Positions 23,212 to 35,048 of a DNA stretch of 64,000 nucleotides are shown here, piece after piece. The stretch comes from Agroathelia rolfsii. Lineage: Eukaryota > Basidiomycota > Agaricomycetes > Amylocorticiales > Amylocorticiaceae. Positions within the stretch are counted from its first letter, which is position 1. Every line of letters starts with the position of its first letter. A program made the position numbers and the translations under genes. The notes beneath the pieces are model-generated. The model worked only from the letters and a program-made list of their open reading frames with translations. It was not told where the DNA came from and did not search any database. The stretch lies in assembly GCA_018343915.1 (NCBI GenBank), contig JABRWF010000006.1, forward strand, positions 620,001 to 684,000, read 5' to 3'.

Positions 23212-24501
23212 ATGACCTCCATCAAGGAGCAAGGTAGCAAAAATGGCTTCTACCTAATCTTACGTTCTCTAATTTTTCGCATAAAGGACTGAATGCGCTT
23301 GCGTTAACATCCAAAACAATTTCTGAAGCCATCGCTTCCCTTTCCTCCCCAATACCTGAATCCATCATCTTGGCTGAACCCACACCTACTATAACCGATC
23401 TCAACAACGACTTGCAATCACTTTTGTCGCTGCTATATGCTGCCACGACTAGGACCACGCTCGTGCTAAAGCCCGCAGACCCTCATTTCAAAGCTGCCCT
23501 TTCCCCTCTCACTGATCTCGCTACGAATGGCACTCGTCTGGCCCATGTTGGTATCCTGTTTCGTGCTTCCAATTCCAAATATGGTGAGACACTCGCAAAG
23601 GAGGTCGTAGCTGCCATCCAAGAAGTCCTCGATTCTTTGCAGTCCTATCTCAAGGTTCTCGTATCGGAGCATACATCCGCCTCGGGCAGGACCAGAGGGA
23701 GCAGCAGCAGCGGCAAAGGAGAGGGGGAAGAGTATATGCTACGGGCCGGCGCGGTGCATGAGGTTGTAACGCGCCTCAAAGATGAGCTATCGAGGGACAA
23801 TCGCACAGCAGTGAAGAAGAAATGGAAAGCGGATCGTGGGCTGTTGGAGGATGCAGTGAAGGAGGTTGGAGAGATGCTCGAAGATGGAGATGGGGATGAT
23901 GATGATGATGATGATGATGATGGATGGGATGAGTTGGGTCTTGGAAGCATCAAGATGCAAGAAGATGAGACCAAAAGGGCCAAGTCGGTGCGCATATCAT
24001 CATCATTTATCATCTCGTGTTGCTTGAACATATTGCTGATTATCTGACCACGCACAGTTCCACAGCCTCCTGCGCTGCATCGCGACACTCCAAAAACGAA
24101 TACAACTCGATCTCATATCCGAGACATCACCATCGAGAAAGGAGCCAGATCCAAAGACATTAGACGCACTTCTGGCCCATTCTTCCAGATTACTCGCCGC
24201 TTGCGACGGGTTAGCTTCATCTCTATACTCTCCGCAAGACAAATCTACACTCTCCACGGAACTCGCTTCACTCCTCGACGAGGTCCGCTCTATCAAGGAG
24301 ATCGTCACACCTCTCGCCATCCCTGTCGAGGGTGGTATAGAGGAGAAAATGGCTGCTTTACAAATACAGCAGCAGCAACCCAAGCAAAATGGCAAACCTC
24401 TTAGAGATGTCCATGCCTGGTTTGAGACATGTTTTACTCAGATATTTAGAATAAGTGATTCTATTTCGAACGAATTACAAGGGGCCGGCTCTGATCCTTA
24501 A
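23212..24501 (+). CDS. GCIP / cyclin-D1-binding protein 1-like helical protein
   Basis: Three exons. The short first exon MTSIKEQ (ATG 23212) joins GLNALALTSKTISEAI, the second ends with QEDETKRAKS, and the third starts FHSLLRCIATLQKRI. The protein is predominantly helical. The arrangement LNNDLQSLLSLLYAATTRT, YGETLAKEVVAAIQEVLDSL, an acidic middle (an Asp run encoded by GAT repeats near 23892-23921, followed by GWDELGL), then DALLAHSSRLLAACDGLASS and DVHAWFETCFTQIF resembles the Grap2/cyclin-D-interacting (GCIP) family. The human member binds cyclin D1 and Grap2. Ends GSDP at TAA 24499-24501. I judge the family assignment likely but not certain; no catalytic residues apply. Confidence 0.6.
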
Positions 24502-24887
24502 CTTTCTATTTCATTTTTTGTACCTATTCCTAATTATGTTTGTAGCTAGAATCCTGATTCCTAGTATTATTACGATGAGCAAGCTTTTAGCGACTAGAAT
24601 CTTGACACGCTTGGTTGATAAATACATATCGGTAAGGAACGAAGACAATAGGTGCAATTCCAATCAGGAACTTTGCAATGCAACCTGGATTTTGAAATAA
24701 CCCTGCTGCACTGCACGTTATGGAGGTGAGCGACTCATACTCGAACCTTCACCATCAACTTTATATCACCCTACCAAACGGAAAGATATTGTGATTTTTA
24801 TATCGTTAAAATGGTAGGAAAATAACTAAAAACAAAAACTCAATTTTCGCTTCCCATACCTCTCAACTCACCGTAGCAAAATATAGG
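24502..24887. other. 5' flank of the Copia gag-protease ORF
   Basis: No gene. I looked for a terminal repeat matching sequence after 26255 and saw none by eye. Confidence 0.35.
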
Positions 24888-26255
24888 ATGCTCAATCCCA
24901 TCGATACTATCCATGAAAATTTACCTGTTGGAGGACCGGGCCTAACGTTCCTAAAACTTCGCGAAGACTGTTCTAACTACCCCACCTGGGAATTCCAGGC
25001 GAAAAATGTCCTAGCTGCATTGGGTTGCCTACCGCACATCGACGGCAGGGCTACAAGTTCAAAGCCGGATCCCGTTACCGAAGAAACGCCTAGTCATCAA
25101 GTTCAAACACTCACAGCCAAAAACATTGCCTATGAAGTTAAAGAAGGCTATGCGAAACACCTAATATTCGACTCCTGTCCACATCTCCTCCAGCTTAGGC
25201 TGATATCCTGCGAATCCGCACGCGACATGTGGCTAGAAGTTAACAACCGCGCCATCGGCTCCAAGCGAATACTCGACGAAATCGACGTCTTGTGTTCTTC
25301 ATATAGAGTGAAATTGCAAGATCATCCTGATCCAAAAATCTACCTCACCAACGTCCGGAAACACTTCGAACTGATGGAAGAGCGTCGACTGTGGCTGGCA
25401 GCGACTGGACGTGTTCTAACCGAGGTCGAGTACTTTGCCATGATTACGGCCTCCATTTCAGACACAAACATCTACCGCAAAGTCCTGGAGCCACTCATCC
25501 ACGCAACAAAGAAACTGATGCCACCCCAGAAGATCATCGACTTCGTTGTGCGCCAGGCAGAATCGACTGTTCTAGATGACAGTGGCAGTGACCAGACGAC
25601 AACGCCAGGTATTGTCATCTGCGAAAATCCGAGCTGTCGCAAGAAGGGTCACAAGACCGAAGATTGCTATGCTCCTGGCGGTGCCAAGGAAGGTCAGGGC
25701 CCCCGTCGACGTCGAAAGAATCAACGTACCAACGACAACAAGAGTGCCGACACTATTGCGGACGATGACAATGACGATGAAGAAATTTACGCGTTCGCTG
25801 CTCTCACTCTCGCTAGTGACCCTTCTGTGCCAATAGATTCCACTGAAATCATCACTGGTACATACTCGTGCCAGGATAATATGCTTCCAAAGCAGGGTAT
25901 CCTTCTCGATAGTGGGGCAAGCACTCACTTTTGTCCCAACCGCAGTCTCTTTACGTCTTTCAGGAAAATCCAACAGAAGATTCTTCTTGCTGACGGAAGG
26001 ACAGTGCTATCTGAGGGCAGTAGTGAAATCAGGATTGATATGCCGAACGGCGATTCCAACTCCTCCGTGTTGCTTAAGGATGTTGTTTATGCACCCTCAC
26101 TTTCACAGACATTATTATCAGTCTGGCATTTTGACAAAACAGGACACAGTATCATGTTTAGCAGAGGCCAGGCTCGTATTTATGACGAGGATAGAAATCG
26201 CATAGCTGTCATGCCAGCCGTCCACAACTTGTACCCACTGTATTTCTCGGCTTGA
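24888..26255 (+). mobile_element. Copia-type gag-zinc knuckle-protease ORF, no pol
   Basis: 455-codon ORF of a Ty1/Copia retroelement. The N-terminal two thirds is a gag polypeptide of the UBN2/Retrotran_gag type (FLKLREDCSNYPTWEFQAKN, then IYLTNVRKHFELMEERR). It is followed by a CCHC zinc knuckle, C-x4-C-x4-H-x4-C in CENPSCRKKGHKTEDC, a basic then acidic linker, and a retropepsin domain with the catalytic DSGAS in GILLDSGASTHFCPN and VLLKDVVYAPSLSQTLLSV. The frame stops (TGA 26253-26255) just after the protease. No integrase, reverse transcriptase or RNase H is seen downstream in any frame. It is open throughout, unlike the related copy at 46232. Either a non-autonomous element or a domesticated gag-protease gene. 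Confidence 0.88.
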
Positions 26256-27186
26256 AGAGACTCCGCCATGTATGGTTACGCTTTCTGCAAATTCCCGAAG
26301 GACGGTTTCGTGCTGATACTCAGTGTGGAAAAGCGTTCTTTGACTCATACCACTACCCCCTCCGTGAGGTTACGTTTAATACTTACATTCCATCCCACGG
26401 GCTAATCCCTTCTCGTCCTATTATGATAAATCGTTTTGTTACTAGTCTTTTGTCTTGAGCTCTTCCGTATCCTCCCAGAGAAACGTCAGCACTGTTATCA
26501 TGACGGTAATAACACAAGTAAAATACGGATTTAGATGAAGTAGAACGACAGTACTTGTTCCGACTCATTAGTAGCAATTAACATGGCATCGAAGCAAACA
26601 CTTGATCAGGAAAATTAAGACGATTAATTTGCCTGAACGAGCGAAAATTGTGGGGTCTTCGATGTTTAAACGCTACTAACAGGTACAGCTGGTACAGCCT
26701 CGACGACCGTTGATGCGGTCCGATGACTCCGGATGCAAGCTAAGACGCCCACAAGTGCAACAGTTATATGCGCAACATGTGTCGTGACTCGTATCTCTAC
26801 TACTAGTACCAGTACTGCTCAAATATTTTATATGCTTAATTGTTCATCATAACTTGCATTGCCTCAACTTGCGTCAATAGCTTCAACTTCAACAACTTAC
26901 TGGCACTGACGTGTGCGTCTCCCAAGACTGGAACCTGAAATCGATTTCAGGACCACTAGCCGAGACTAGCTCCATGCCAGTGCTGCGCGTGATGGACTAT
27001 ATTCTATGCCCCTCGCTATTCCCCGACAATATCAAAAGCATATTGTAAAATTGTTCGTTTCGTCCAGAGTCACTGTTATATTGGCCCCTCGTTAATTTCT
27101 CTTTCTCTCAAGCCCACACCTCATGCGCCCCAGACAGCGTGTATTACCAACGACGAGAACCATTTTGCTGTGAAATACAAGTAGCT
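26256..27186 (+). promoter_or_regulatory. 3' flank of Copia ORF and upstream region of DUF6534 gene 1
   Basis: The first about 200 nt align with sequence after the remnant at 29247. Just before 27187 lies the leader shared by the array genes (see the leader feature). No other gene is seen. Confidence 0.45.
27105..27186 (+). repeat. Conserved 5' leader shared by array genes 1-5
   Basis: About 80 nt directly before the start codon recurs before each of array genes 1-5 (approximately 27105-27186, 30229-30307, 32490-32566, 34970-35048 and 37195-37290). Common elements are CTCATGC or CTATGC, a CAGAC-type segment, a TATA-like GTGTATxxCCxACxA (TATATAA at 30264-30270 in gene 2), an ACCATTTT-like block and TGAAAxACAAGCAGCT before ATG. 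The homology shows the genes were copied with their core promoters. Confidence 0.6.
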
Positions 27187-28611
27187 ATGACAGTTGAAGG
27201 ATGGTCCACCGTTGTTTTGTCTCCAGCTTCGGTAGTATCCGCGAATTTAGGTCCTCTGCTCACAGGTGTAATGATTGCACACCTTCTGCTGGGTGTAGTA
27301 TGCTCTCAGGCCGCAAGATATTTCCACCATTATTTCCGTGTCGATGGCCAGTTCATCCGATCAATTGTTACCTCTCTTCTTATTCTCAACATTCTCCTCG
27401 GTATCATGGATTTGTGCGTACGCCCGTCGAATCATCGATGAGATATACTTACTATTTCTCGGCAGCATGACAGTCTACCAAATCGTGGTCCTCAGTTTTG
27501 GCGATTTTGAGAAATTCGATCTTCAGCCTCGGGAATGGACCACATGGGGTGAAACAGCCGTAACTGCCTTAGTAGCCCTAATTGCACACATATTTTACAT
27601 TCACCGATGTTGGGCATTGATACGTTCCTTGCCCGTTTTCATCTTTTTATCTCTTGGTTTGTGTTTTCTTACCTAGATATCTGGCTAGTCATTGATGATG
27701 TCCTTGATAGTTGCGCTGCTTGCTTTTTCTTCTGCAATCACGTATGTATATCCTCATTTTCTTGACATTCGGTCGCCCGATGCATCAAATTCATCTTTTC
27801 TACACTGTCGAACAGAACAACCGTTTTAGGCTTTATGCTCGGCAGGCTCAGTAAAATGACCGAAGCGATAATCCCCGGCACTGTCTGGTTTATTTCGGTA
27901 CTAACTGAATTCTCTCCTGGTCAAACCTTAAATCCCAACTTCATTTATACAGACTTGCATATGTGATATAAGCATTGCTACAATCCTAGCTCTTTACTTC
28001 TGGCGCAATAGCAGTGCTGTTCGCAGCACTCACGCAATGTTTTCACGACTTCAGCGGATAAGCATTGAAACTGGCTCGCTCACTGCCATCTGTGCTCTCC
28101 TAAACTTGATTCTCGTGTGTATATCCAACTTTCTAGCCTTGAAGGAATTAAGCGAACATGACTCTGACAGTTCGCCGCCCTGGCTCCAGCAGCCTACTAG
28201 TAAGTTCTCATCGTTTATGGTTCGAGTCTGTGGCTCGGTGTTAATTAACATGCCGCTAGTCTTTTGATTCAATATTCCATGTCTCATATATATACGTTAT
28301 CAGTATTTTATACCTTGCTTAGCCGCCAAGACTTGCGTGACGTTATTAGCACTAGGGCGGGCGCTACCGGGCTTGGGCAATCACCTCTCTTCACCTCTAT
28401 CCTGAGCTATTCCGTTTATGTGCGTCCCTCGGTTCATCGTCTTCTCTCATATTGATTCAGGGTCTCATTATGCTCATTGCTACAGAGCAGGTCCATCATC
28501 CCACATCATATCAGAAATACACAAATGGAAGACTCAAGCTGCCACTCTGATGATCCAGCTGAGAACTCAAACGCCATCCCCATACATCACATTCGCAATC
28601 GTAATAACTGA
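27187..28611 (+). CDS. DUF6534-like seven-helix protein, array gene 1
   Basis: First of six tandem paralogues. Start MTVEGWSTVVLSPASVV at ATG 27187. Helices in order: LGPLLTGVMIAHLLLGVVCSQ, IVTSLLILNILLGIMD, TALVALIAHIFYIHRCW, LPVFIFLSLG joined to VALLAFSSAIT, FIS joined to TCICDISIATILALYFW, ETGSLTAICALLNLILV, and IQYSMSHIYTLSVFYTLL. The CDISIA...TGSLTAICAL core is the DUF6534 signature, and LGPLLTGVM is the usual N-terminal motif. The cytosolic tail ends NAIPIHHIRNRNN at TGA 28609-28611. An alternative splice at 28600 (GTAATAAC donor) into the exon at 28635 would extend the tail. Family function is unknown. Confidence 0.78.
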
Positions 28612-29139
28612 AGTGATCCGCCATTGAATGCAGGCCGGTCTAAGGGGAAAGTGCCATCTTCCAATACTGGCTATGACGCCTGTTCGCTGGCTGGCCAGGG
28701 TATCCCTACGTTCAATTTTTACCTTCTCCCCTCCCTACATATCCTTCTGTGGTATATGATTGCCCCAGTTATCCCGATGCTTGATTACACCCTCTATCAT
28801 CTATTATTGGCTTTAAGTCCATTGCGGATGACCCCAAACATGTTCACTGGTCCTCGCCAGCTCTATATTCGCTCACTTACCTATGACCTAAACCTTGACA
28901 ACGAGGATAAAGAAGTCCGATATCTTCGGATCTGAATTATGTGTATGTGCTCCGGCAGCCTGAGTATAACGATAGTGTGCACACTTTCCGTGATTCAGAT
29001 ACCTAATTCTGCTATTACCCGGATATCCTCCATGGATGTCCAGTCTCTACGGGTATAAACATTTAATTTCGATCATGATTTCTTTTTTCGCTGGAGTGTA
29101 CGAAATAAACGAACTCCCAAACCCCAAAACTTAGAATCA
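28612..29139. other. Intergenic region downstream of array gene 1
   Basis: 28635-28935 aligns at its start with the extra tail exon of genes 2 and 3 (CGGTCTAAGGGGAAAG), so this was probably once coding tail. Its open frame to 28935 lacks the shared terminal residues. Confidence 0.4.
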
Positions 29140-29430
29140 ACCCTAAGGTTGCCAAGAGGCCATGTTAGGGTCTGTGACAGCAACGGAAATCACATAGCCA
29201 TCGTGCTAGCCGTAAACAACTCACACTCACTATATTTCTCAAGTTAAACAGACACTGCCTCTTCTGGTCACGGTTTCTACGAACTTCTCAGGGATTATTT
29301 CGCGCTGGTAGATAATTATGAAAAAGCCTTCATTAGTTTATATCCTTTCTCTTTGCGAAGTTCAAGCTGCTTAATACGTTCTATGCCGTACACTAATCCT
29401 CTTATTCTATAAATCACTCTAGTAGTCATT
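29140..29430 (+). mobile_element. Remnant of the Copia gag-protease element (3' end)
   Basis: Aligns collinearly with 26160-26455: CATAGCCATCGTGCTAGCCG here against CATAGCTGTCATGCCAGCCG there, and TATATTTCTCAAGTTAA against TGTATTTCTCGGCTTGA. Similarity continues about 180 nt beyond the stop codon. The stop codon is at the homologous position (TAA 29245-29247). Confidence 0.75.
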
Positions 29431-30307
29431 TGCTTCTCGCATTTCTCTGCCCTCCTATACAAAAGCTAGCACTAATATTATGCCTGCAAACAAGCCAAAT
29501 GTATATTTGACATCAATGAAGAAAAACAACAATGTATGCTCCAAGTCCTATCATGGGTATCTATATAGTCCCAAAGCATGTATCTCACTGCTGAACATCA
29601 GGAAGAAGGGATTGAGCTTGTCCGAAGCATTTTTTTAATAGGCCAAATTGCCAGGTTTCTGTTCAGACGCTGCCAGTTAATAGGTATAATCAATGTCGAG
29701 GACATTGAGGTGGTGGTGCTCGATTCGGGGTTCCAACTAAATCCAAGTGAGCGCAGCGAACTGTCGCCGACGGAGGCTGGGAGACTAACTCTGCTAACTT
29801 GTCGAGATGTAACTTGAACAGCTTGAAGTTTGAGTATATGACTGGCGCGTTTAGGTCAATCCACTGGTTCAAGTCATGCAGTACATTTACGGCGAGTCCT
29901 GCCAAAATTCTTCTACTATTTATTATTGTTTTATTTTGCTTGCGTGACTATTATTCGTGGTTTACATTTCCATAAGCCTCTAGTTTAAAAAAACTCACTG
30001 GCACCGGCGCGCGCATTTCCAAAAAACTGCCACTGGCAACGCATCAATGCATCAACTTCAGTGCTAGCCGAGAGTCGCGGAACTGGCTTGCCATATATCA
30101 TCCCTGCAATGGACTCCATTCCATGCCCCTTCCTCCTGTCCCAGTGATATCAAGTGTCATTTTCATTCTGATTCACGATCGTGCTACCTTCCCGTTGACT
30201 TCCTCTCTTCTTCCCCTTCTCCCTTTCTCTCAACCCCACACTTCTCATGCGCTCAGGGCAACATATATAACCAAGGACGACCGTTTTACTCTGAAAGACA
30301 AGCAGCT
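29431..30307. other. Intergenic region upstream of array gene 2
   Basis: No gene recognised. A segment near 30030-30180 resembles the region upstream of gene 1 near 26900-27060 (CTGGCACxGxCGxGxGC, CCATTCCATGCCCCT) and marks the duplicated promoter. Confidence 0.4.
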
Positions 30308-31859
30308 ATGGCAGCCGAAGCTGAGGGATGGTCCACGGTCGTCTTGCCTCCCGCTTCCATAGTGTCCATGAGCTTAGGCTCTTTGCTCATAGGCGTGATG
30401 GCTGCACAACTTCTGCTGGGCATAGTGTGCTCCCAGGCCATAACATATCTTCGACATCACTTCTATGGCGATGGCCGATTTCTTCGATGGATTGTCGTCT
30501 CTCTCGTCGTTCTTAACCTCTTCCTTGGCATCATTGACTTGTGTGTCCGCCTGCTAAGATTTTTGAGGCACAGGCCTGTATACTTACCATGCCTCGGCAG
30601 TGTAGCAATCTATCGAGCTACGGTGCTCAATTTTGGCAATTTTGACAAATTCAATCTTCAGCCTCAAGATTGGTGCACATGGACTGAACCAGCTGTAACT
30701 GCCTTAGTGGCCCTAATTGCACATATATTCTACATCTGCCGATGTTGGACATTAATCCGTTCCTTACCAATGGTCGTCTTCTTGGTTCTCGGTTTGTGTT
30801 CCCTTCATCTGGCTTTTGGCTATTGATGCCATCTGATGGTACCTTCAACAGTTGCACTGCTCGCTTTTGCTTTCGGCATTACGTACGCATACTATCCTCA
30901 CATCCTGATATTCAGTTTCTGGCATACCAAGCTCGTGTCTTATGCATCCTCCAACAGAACGTCCGTCTTTGCTCTCATAATCGGCAGACTAAGTGAAATG
31001 GGCGGGGAAGTAGTCCATGGCACTGTCTGGCTTTTTTCGGTACCAACTAAATTATCTCCTCTTCGAGCCCTGATGAATACTTTGTTTCTATAGACCTGCA
31101 TCTGTGATATAAGTATTACTATGATCTTGGCTATTTATTTCTGGCGCAATAGCAGTGCCAGTGCTGTTCATCGTACCAATGCGATGTTTTCACGACTTCG
31201 ATGGATAAGTATCGAAACCGGCTCGCTCACTGCCATTTGTGCTCTTATAAACTTGGTTCTTGTGCGTGCATTTAACTTCTCAATCCTGCATTGGAGGAAT
31301 GAAGCGAATATGGTTGTGGTAGTTTACCGTATTGGCTCCCAAGGCTTATTAGTAAGTCCCTATGATTTATGATTCAAGGATGATCGTAGCTCGACATCTA
31401 CTAACTTACTGTTAGCCTTTTGGTCCAATATTCTATGTCCCACCTATATACAGTATCAGTCCTGTACACTTTGCTGAGTCGCCAAGACTTGCGTGATATC
31501 GTCCACACTGGCATTAGGACGGGTACTACCGGGCTTGGACAATCGGCTTTGTTTACCTCAGTTCTGAACAATCCTATCTATGTGCGTCCCTTGGGTTGAT
31601 CATCTTCTTTCATACTGAACCGGCATCCCACTACACTCACTACTACAGAGTAAAACCACTTTCCCACATAATACCAAGGGCATGCAGTCACAAGACTTAG
31701 GTTGTTACTATGATGATCTGGCCGATTCAGAGAATGCAGATGCCATAGTCATGCATCGCATTCACAATCATGATAACTCGTAATCTACCTTACAATGTAG
31801 GCAGGTCTAGGGACAAAGCTATGTCTCGCAATCTTAATAATGGTATGGAAGAACAGTGA
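30308..31859 (+). CDS. DUF6534-like seven-helix protein, array gene 2
   Basis: Start MAAEAEGWSTVVLPPAS (ATG 30308), 38 nt after TATATAA. Same exon pattern as gene 1: LGSLLIGVMAAQLLLGIVCSQ, FLGIID joined to VAIYRATVLNFGNFDKFNLQP, TALVALIAHIFYICRCW, VALLAFAFGITYA, FGLIIGRLS-like SVFALIIGRLSEMGG, CDISITMILAIYFWR, ETGSLTAICALINLVLV, IQYSMSHLYTVSVLYTLLSR. The tail exon (SKTTFPHNTKGMQ) leads to DAIVMHRIHNHDN. A further small exon after an intron with GTAATC donor (31780) ends NNGMEEQ at TGA 31857-31859, matching the end of gene 3. Without that splice it stops at 31783. Appears intact. Confidence 0.76.
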
Positions 31860-32566
31860 ACGAAGATGCTCGTTATCTCGTCGCTGCCTACTCACCGTAT
31901 TTGGATGTAACTTTCGCTCTCAGTTACCCCTTCGTAGATATCTACTCGTAATAATATTTGAGTATCCGAGTTACTCGAGTCCTTAATTACATCCCCTACC
32001 ATCCATCGTTTTGGCTTTAAGTTTATTATGGATGTTTCAAAATATATGTGCTTACTATCGGGAACTTCATCTTCGCTCACCTATATACCAGAGTCCCGGA
32101 AACCGGGACTTGAATGACGACGGCGACAAAGCCCGATGGTTTTGGACGCATGTATTAGTCCAGGCGCATATTTACTACGACTTGCTGTGGCTACCAGTAT
32201 GCGGTTCTGATACCTACCAGGCCGTTTACTCTCCTGCGAAGCTACACTAGAATGGATATTTAATCTCAATCATGATGTATTCTCTGATTGACATGTACGA
32301 AATAAACGAACTTCCAAGACAAACAACTTTAAGGCTTAGGCTGCTCAAGGCCATTTATTTCTAAGGCTAGCTTATCCCTGCAATGCGTCCTAATGACGGA
32401 CTCTGTGCCCCTCGTTACTCCTAGTATCTCGATATCAAAGGCACATATCACGATCGCTTTGACCCTTCGAGTTCCTTGCGTCTCTTCCCCTACACCTCTC
32501 ATGTGTCCCAGACGACCTGAACGTGTGTAGCCGATAAAACCATTTCTCTCTGAAAGACGAACAGCC
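31860..32566. other. Intergenic region upstream of array gene 3
   Basis: No gene. The part near 32380-32450 (CCCTGCAATGCGTCC, CTGTGCCCCTC, CGATATCAAAGGCA) is related to the upstream regions of genes 1 and 2. Confidence 0.4.
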
Positions 32567-34093
32567 ATGGCAGCTGGCACTGAAGGATGGCATACTGTTG
32601 TCTTGCCTCAGGCATCTTTGGTGTCCGTCAGCTTGGGCCCTCTAATCACTGGTATAATGATTGGGCACCTTTTGTTGGGCATAGTGTGCTTTCAGGCTGC
32701 TACATATTTTCGTCACCAATTCCGAGGTGATGGTCAATTTATTCGATTGGTTGTTACCTCTCTGGTCGCCCTTAATATACTTATTGGTGTTATGGACTTG
32801 TAGGTCCATTTTTCGAAGAATGGCCAATGTAATAATTCATACTCACCATGTCTTGGTAGTATGGCGGCTTATGAGAGCACGATACTCGATTTTGGCGATT
32901 TTGATAAGTTCGATCTTCAGGACTGGACCACATGGGCTGAACCGGGCGTGACTGCTTTTGTAGGATTCATTGCCCACACGTTCTACGTCTACCGATGTTG
33001 GGTCATAACGCGTTCCTTGCTCGTTGCCATCTTCTTATCTTTTGGTTCGTGATCTCATACCTTAATGTCTCAATAGTTGTTTACTCTGGTCTCGATAGTT
33101 GCACTCCTTGCCTTCGCTTCAGGTATCATGTACGCTCGTTCTCATCCTATGAAAGCCATTTTCTCCGTGTATCAATCTCATTTCTTGCACACTACCGAAT
33201 AGGGTGACTGTGTTTGCGTTTGCGCTTGGCAGACTGAGTAAGACAGCCGGAACAATAATTCCTTGCTATGTTTGGTTTCTTTCGGTACTCACTGAAGTCT
33301 ATTCATTTCTGAACGCAGAGGCTGAGTGTATTTAATCTTTCCACAGACTAGCATCTGCGATATTTGCGTCGCTACAATCCTTGCGGTTTACTTCTGGCGC
33401 AATAGCAGTGCCGTCCGTAGCACTTACGCAATGTTTTCACGTCTTCGGCGAATAAGCCTCGAAACTGGCTCGCTCACTGCCGTCTGTGCCCTCATAAACT
33501 TAGTTCTCGTGCGTACAATCAGCATTTCGGCATAGTTTACACCGAATGAAATGGACATCATCGTGATAGTTTGCCTCGCTGGCTCCTGCAGCCTATTAGT
33601 CAGTCCATATCATTTATGCACATACACGCTTATGATTTGACGTATATTGACTCGTTGCTAGCCTTTTAATCCAATATTCTATGGCTCATGTATATACGCT
33701 ATCAGTACTGTATACTTTGCTTAGTCGAGAAGACTTACTTCAGATTATCAGCACTAGGTCGAGTGTCCCTGGGCTTAGCCGATCCGCACCGATGTTCACC
33801 TCTGTTTTCAACTATTCGAACCTTGTACGTGCTCCAAGTTCCTCTTATTCTTTTGCCCTAATTTGACATCCCACTATTCATTATCTCAGCGGAATACCAC
33901 CATTCAACACTATACTAAGAATTCACCGGCAGAAGACTCGGATTATTATGATATCTTCATCGGGGATTCGAATGCAAATAGCATACCCATGCATCACATT
34001 CGCCATCATGATAGCGATCTGCGAACTCCTGCAGGGAGGCCTAAGAACAAATCACCGTCTTTTAATTCTGGTATAGAAGATGGCGAAGAATAG
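32567..34093 (+). CDS. DUF6534-like seven-helix protein, array gene 3
   Basis: Start MAAGTEGWHTVVLPQAS (ATG 32567). Helices: LGPLITGIMIGHLLLGIVC, SLVALNILIGVMD, the exon SMAAYESTILDFGDFDKFDL, TAFVGFIAHTFYVYRCWVI, VALLAFASGI, VFAFALGRLSKTAG, CDICVATILAVYFWRNSSA, ETGSLTAVCALINLVLV, MAHVYTLSVLYTLLSRED. The tail exon TTIQHYTKNSPAEDSDYYD reaches SIPMHHIRHHDSD and reads on to SGIEDGEE at TAG 34091-34093. The last part needs no intron here, unlike gene 2. No internal lesion seen, though the small exon before the last helix is hard to place. Confidence 0.74.
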
Positions 34094-35048
34094 ATATTCT
34101 CGCCATTTCTTCACTGGTTAGTCACTGGCACCATACCTGCATAGAATGTGATTTTGGCATTCTCCCCTTTATACATATCACCTCGTTATGGATGATACTT
34201 GGACGCTCATCCTACTACTCAATCGTACCATCTATTATCCTTCAGTATCTTTGGACTGATTATGGACACTGGATAGTTTAAAATATGGTGACTCTCATCG
34301 GTGGCTTTACGTTTTTCATTCACATTAGTTATTGTGGTTGGTGCTGCTGTTTTTCTGTATAAATATTACTACGATTTCAACTTGTCATTTTCATGCAATA
34401 TAGGATTCCGTGGCTTATGCTGTAAAACATCCTTAAAGAAATTACTTCACTCATTCGCTTGCACTGGTATTTTTGACTGCAAGAGAGCAAGGGCAAAATT
34501 TATTGCGAAAAAATAGTGCCTAGATATCATCCGACCACGATGAGTGAAAAGAGATACCTTGGGCATTTTTAGAGCTGATACGAGTTCACTGGTATTGTTA
34601 ATGCACTGGCAGCTTCATGTTTGAACGTTCTTTCAAGGTTAAAACTCCAGATGCAACTTGAAGCTTAAGCTTGAAATTCATCCAAGCGAGGTTAGCGAGC
34701 CTTACCCCCGGCCGCGGGCATACATACTAACCTTGTTATCTCAGGCTCTATCGGGCTTTACGCTCTTTACTATGATTCACATTGCCCTGAGCTTTCAATC
34801 AATATCTTCCAACAACGATTAACTTTCCTCATCAGTGCGTATCACATTGACGTCTTCTCAAGGATCGAAAATCAATTCAAAGGCTACTAAGGCTGTCTAC
34901 TGTTGCCGAGACTAGCTTGTCTATCCCTGACTCGGACTTCAATGTAGTGCATCGACCTTTCATCGACACTCTCCCTCATCCACTTCCTATGCATCCTAGA
35001 CGACTTGTATAGCCGACAAAACCATCTTACTTTGAAATCCAAATAGCT
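34094..35048. other. Intergenic region upstream of array gene 4
   Basis: No credible gene. The open stretch 34301-34516 lacks domain or splice support. It ends with the shared leader. Confidence 0.4.

Noticed and set aside
23880..23930. GAT microsatellite as a possible assembly artefact
   Set aside because: It is in frame and encodes an acidic run followed by conserved-looking GWDELGL, a common pattern in such proteins.
24720..24760. Possible tRNA or primer-binding site upstream of the Copia ORF
   Set aside because: ACTCGAACC resembles a T-loop, but no cloverleaf could be folded by eye and no LTR was found next to it.
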